From the NCBI GenBank assembly GCA_046484975.1, contig JAWOHX010000042.1, forward strand, positions 1-14,502: a DNA stretch of 14,502 bases, in the 5' to 3' direction. Shown here piece after piece: positions 13,654-14,502 of this stretch. Numbering within the stretch: the first letter of the stretch is position 1; each line of letters begins with the position of its first letter. The notes below the pieces were generated by a model. It was not told the DNA's origin, did no database searches, and was given only the letters and a program-made list of their open reading frames with translations. Both the position numbers and the translations under genes were made by a program. Source of the stretch: JAWOHX01 sp046484975 (GTDB lineage Bacteria > Bacillota > Clostridia > DUPQ01).

Positions 13654-13712
13654 TTTTCCATCCCTTTCCTTGCATTCATTTATTAACCAATACGAGGATG
13701 CCCTACATCCAG

Positions 13713-13739
13713 TTTATATTCCCCGTATGTCATTTGCAA
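13713..13739 (-). promoter_or_regulatory. Weak candidate promoter of the small lipoprotein gene
   Basis: Read on the minus strand, TTGCAA (13739-13734) and TATAAA (13718-13713) are 15 bases apart, shorter than ideal. A small dyad GGATG/CATCC (13696-13710) follows in the leader. The gap 13654-13784 holds no other feature I can support. Confidence 0.3.
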
Positions 13740-13784
13740 TATCCGGAAAGGTACGAGAGAAAGATTTTTTCAATGAAGCACCTT

Positions 13785-13818
13785 AAAGAAAGCCCGGGGT
13801 GGAACCCGGGCTTTCTTT
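13785..13818 (-). terminator. Strong terminator hairpin at the end of the XRE regulator gene
   Basis: A perfect 14-bp stem, AAAGAAAGCCCGGG (13785-13798) with CCCGGGCTTTCTTT (13805-13818), has a six-base loop. The stem overlaps the first two bases of the regulator's stop codon (TAA, complement of 13817-13819). The A+T-rich lower stem supplies T-rich runs on both strands, so it could work in either direction, but only the minus-strand regulator gene ends here. Confidence 0.78.
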
Positions 13819-14350
13819 ATTTCATCCCATGCTTTCGGGCATGTCCCAGGACAATGTCCCTCCAATGGGAATGCTCAAATGATGTCTTCACATCCGTCAG
13901 GTCGACATAGGCCCCGTCCTGCAGGTTCTGGATCAATGCTTCCGCCACAAAGGCTTCCCTTGTATAGGCATGGGAGAGGCTTTCTTCGATGTCAACGTTC
14001 ATGCCCCGGTTGATCCCTTCCACCGCACAGGTGTAGAGGGAATTCTTTCTACCCAGCAGGGACTTCATCCTGTCCAGGCAGGCGACGCCTTCTCTGATTT
14101 CCCCCACGGTCACTTTCCTTGTATGGTCCATTTTTTTATCACCTCCGTTCAACAGGGAATCCACGGTTGTTTCAAGGATATCCGAGAGAGCCAGCAGAAG
14201 GGATGAATCAGGAAGGGACTCCCCGCGTTCCCATTTGGATACGGCTTGAAAGGAGATGGCCAGCCTTTCCCCCAGTTGCTCCTGTGTCAGGTTTTTATCT
14301 TTTCTCCGGGACTTGATGTACTCCCCGGTCTTGCTCATGTCTGTCCTCAT
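13817..14350 (-). CDS. XRE-family transcriptional regulator
   Basis: A 177-residue DNA-binding protein. Residues about 8-65 are a Cro/CI-type helix-turn-helix: IKSRRKDKNLTQEQLGERL, then ISFQAVSKWERGESLPDSSLLLALSDIL and TTVDSLL. The remaining about 110 residues form a mainly helical domain (SLSHAYTREAFVAEALIQNL, YVDLTDVKTSF, HWRDIVLGHARKHG) that I cannot assign; it may sense a ligand or make dimers. I chose ATG 14350, because GAGGTG lies six bases upstream; a GTG at 14359 is part of that site, and ATG 14338 is a further alternative. A 14-bp palindrome 30 bases upstream suggests autoregulation. Confidence 0.85.
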   Translation of the reverse strand: MRTDMSKTGEYIKSRRKDKNLTQEQLGERLAISFQAVSKWERGESLPDSSLLLALSDILETTVDSLLNGGDKKMDHTRKVTVGEIREGVACLDRMKSLLGRKNSLYTCAVEGINRGMNVDIEESLSHAYTREAFVAEALIQNLQDGAYVDLTDVKTSFEHSHWRDIVLGHARKHGMK

Positions 14351-14379
14351 GAAACCCACCTCTTTCCCAATTATTTTGC

Positions 14380-14393
14380 ATGAACATGTTCAT
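14380..14393. promoter_or_regulatory. Perfect 14-bp palindrome, probable operator of the XRE regulator
   Basis: ATGAACATGTTCAT is a perfect 14-bp palindrome located between the -10 box and the ribosome binding site of the regulator gene. Short symmetric sites of this form are typical operators of XRE repressors. Binding there could also affect a divergent plus-strand promoter (TATAAT at 14401-14406). The role is inferred from position. Confidence 0.5.
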
Positions 14394-14398
14394 TTCAT

Positions 14399-14404
14399 AT
14401 TATA
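14399..14404 (-). promoter_or_regulatory. -10 box of the XRE regulator gene
   Basis: A perfect TATAAT on the minus strand (14404-14399) lies about 50 bases before the ATG. The -35 region is poor (GAAACA at 14428-14423, 18 bases upstream), so the promoter may be weak or need an activator. A plus-strand TATAAT overlaps it at 14401-14406. Confidence 0.45.
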
Positions 14405-14406
14405 AT

Positions 14407-14502
14407 GGATACCGGAGGAGAATGTTTCACCGGATGTTTGATTCGGAGCCTTGCACAATCAACCCCTGATTGAACAGACGGAGTGTCCGTTGTCCTTTGG
14501 AA
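14407..14502 (+). other. Window end: possible leader of a divergent gene
   Basis: The plus strand has TATAAT at 14401-14406 and a GGAGGAG at 14414-14420, but the ATG at 14422 is only one base after it and its frame (15 codons) stops at 14469. A second ATG at 14434 is in the same frame. A small dyad ACGGA/TCCGT lies near 14480. I see no supported gene in this stretch; the true divergent start may lie beyond the window. Confidence 0.25.

Noticed and set aside
1..14502. CRISPR array, transposon ends, SAM or T-box riboswitch
   Set aside because: No regularly spaced repeats, no transposase frame or terminal inverted repeats, and no long structured leader before the sulfur genes within the window (the start of metA is outside it).

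Overview
The window (about half G+C by eye) looks like a chromosomal segment of a low-to-mid G+C Firmicute, most likely a member of the Clostridia. The evidence is a DnaD-domain replication protein, a CymR-like Rrf2 regulator, a YhaO/YhaN-type nuclease pair, strong AGGAGG-like ribosome binding sites, TTG starts, a tRNA gene with encoded CCA, and SigA-like promoters. No insertion sequence, phage gene, CRISPR array or rRNA is visible.

Bases 1-4062 (+) hold a sulfur amino acid module: the 3' end of metA (homoserine O-acyltransferase), cysE (serine O-acetyltransferase), two tandem Rrf2 regulators (the first with an IscR-like cysteine cluster, the second CymR-like), a MetY-type O-acetylhomoserine sulfhydrylase and cysK (O-acetylserine sulfhydrylase). 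The two activating acyltransferases and the two sulfhydrylases that use their products are thus placed together with their probable regulators. Both regulators end in Tyr-x-Ile, the kind of tail that can dock in the CysK active site, whereas CysE lacks the usual terminal isoleucine.

Bases 4109-9652 (+) continue the same direction with tdh (threonine 3-dehydrogenase), ispE (MEP isoprenoid pathway), acpS (ACP activation) and yhaO-yhaN (SbcD/SbcC-like DNA metabolism pair, the ATPase having a membrane hairpin in place of a zinc hook). The genes are tightly packed, with two ATGA overlaps. A separate promoter then precedes a small lipoprotein gene (9728-10249).

Bases 10250-14502 are mostly on the minus strand. 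A DnaD-domain protein meets the lipoprotein gene stop-to-stop. It carries, at its C-terminus, what looks like the N-terminal zinc domain of a DnaC/DnaI-type helicase loader without the AAA+ ATPase; this is the most unusual gene here. tRNA-Arg(ACG) follows on the plus strand with its own promoter and terminator. Then come a baeRF-like release-factor-related protein with an extended -10 promoter and a 5' leader dyad, a small lipoprotein with a Pro/Thr linker, and an XRE-family regulator with a perfect 14-bp palindrome upstream. The last ~95 bases hold a possible divergent promoter or leader but no gene I can support. No gene-free stretch exceeds 300 bases.
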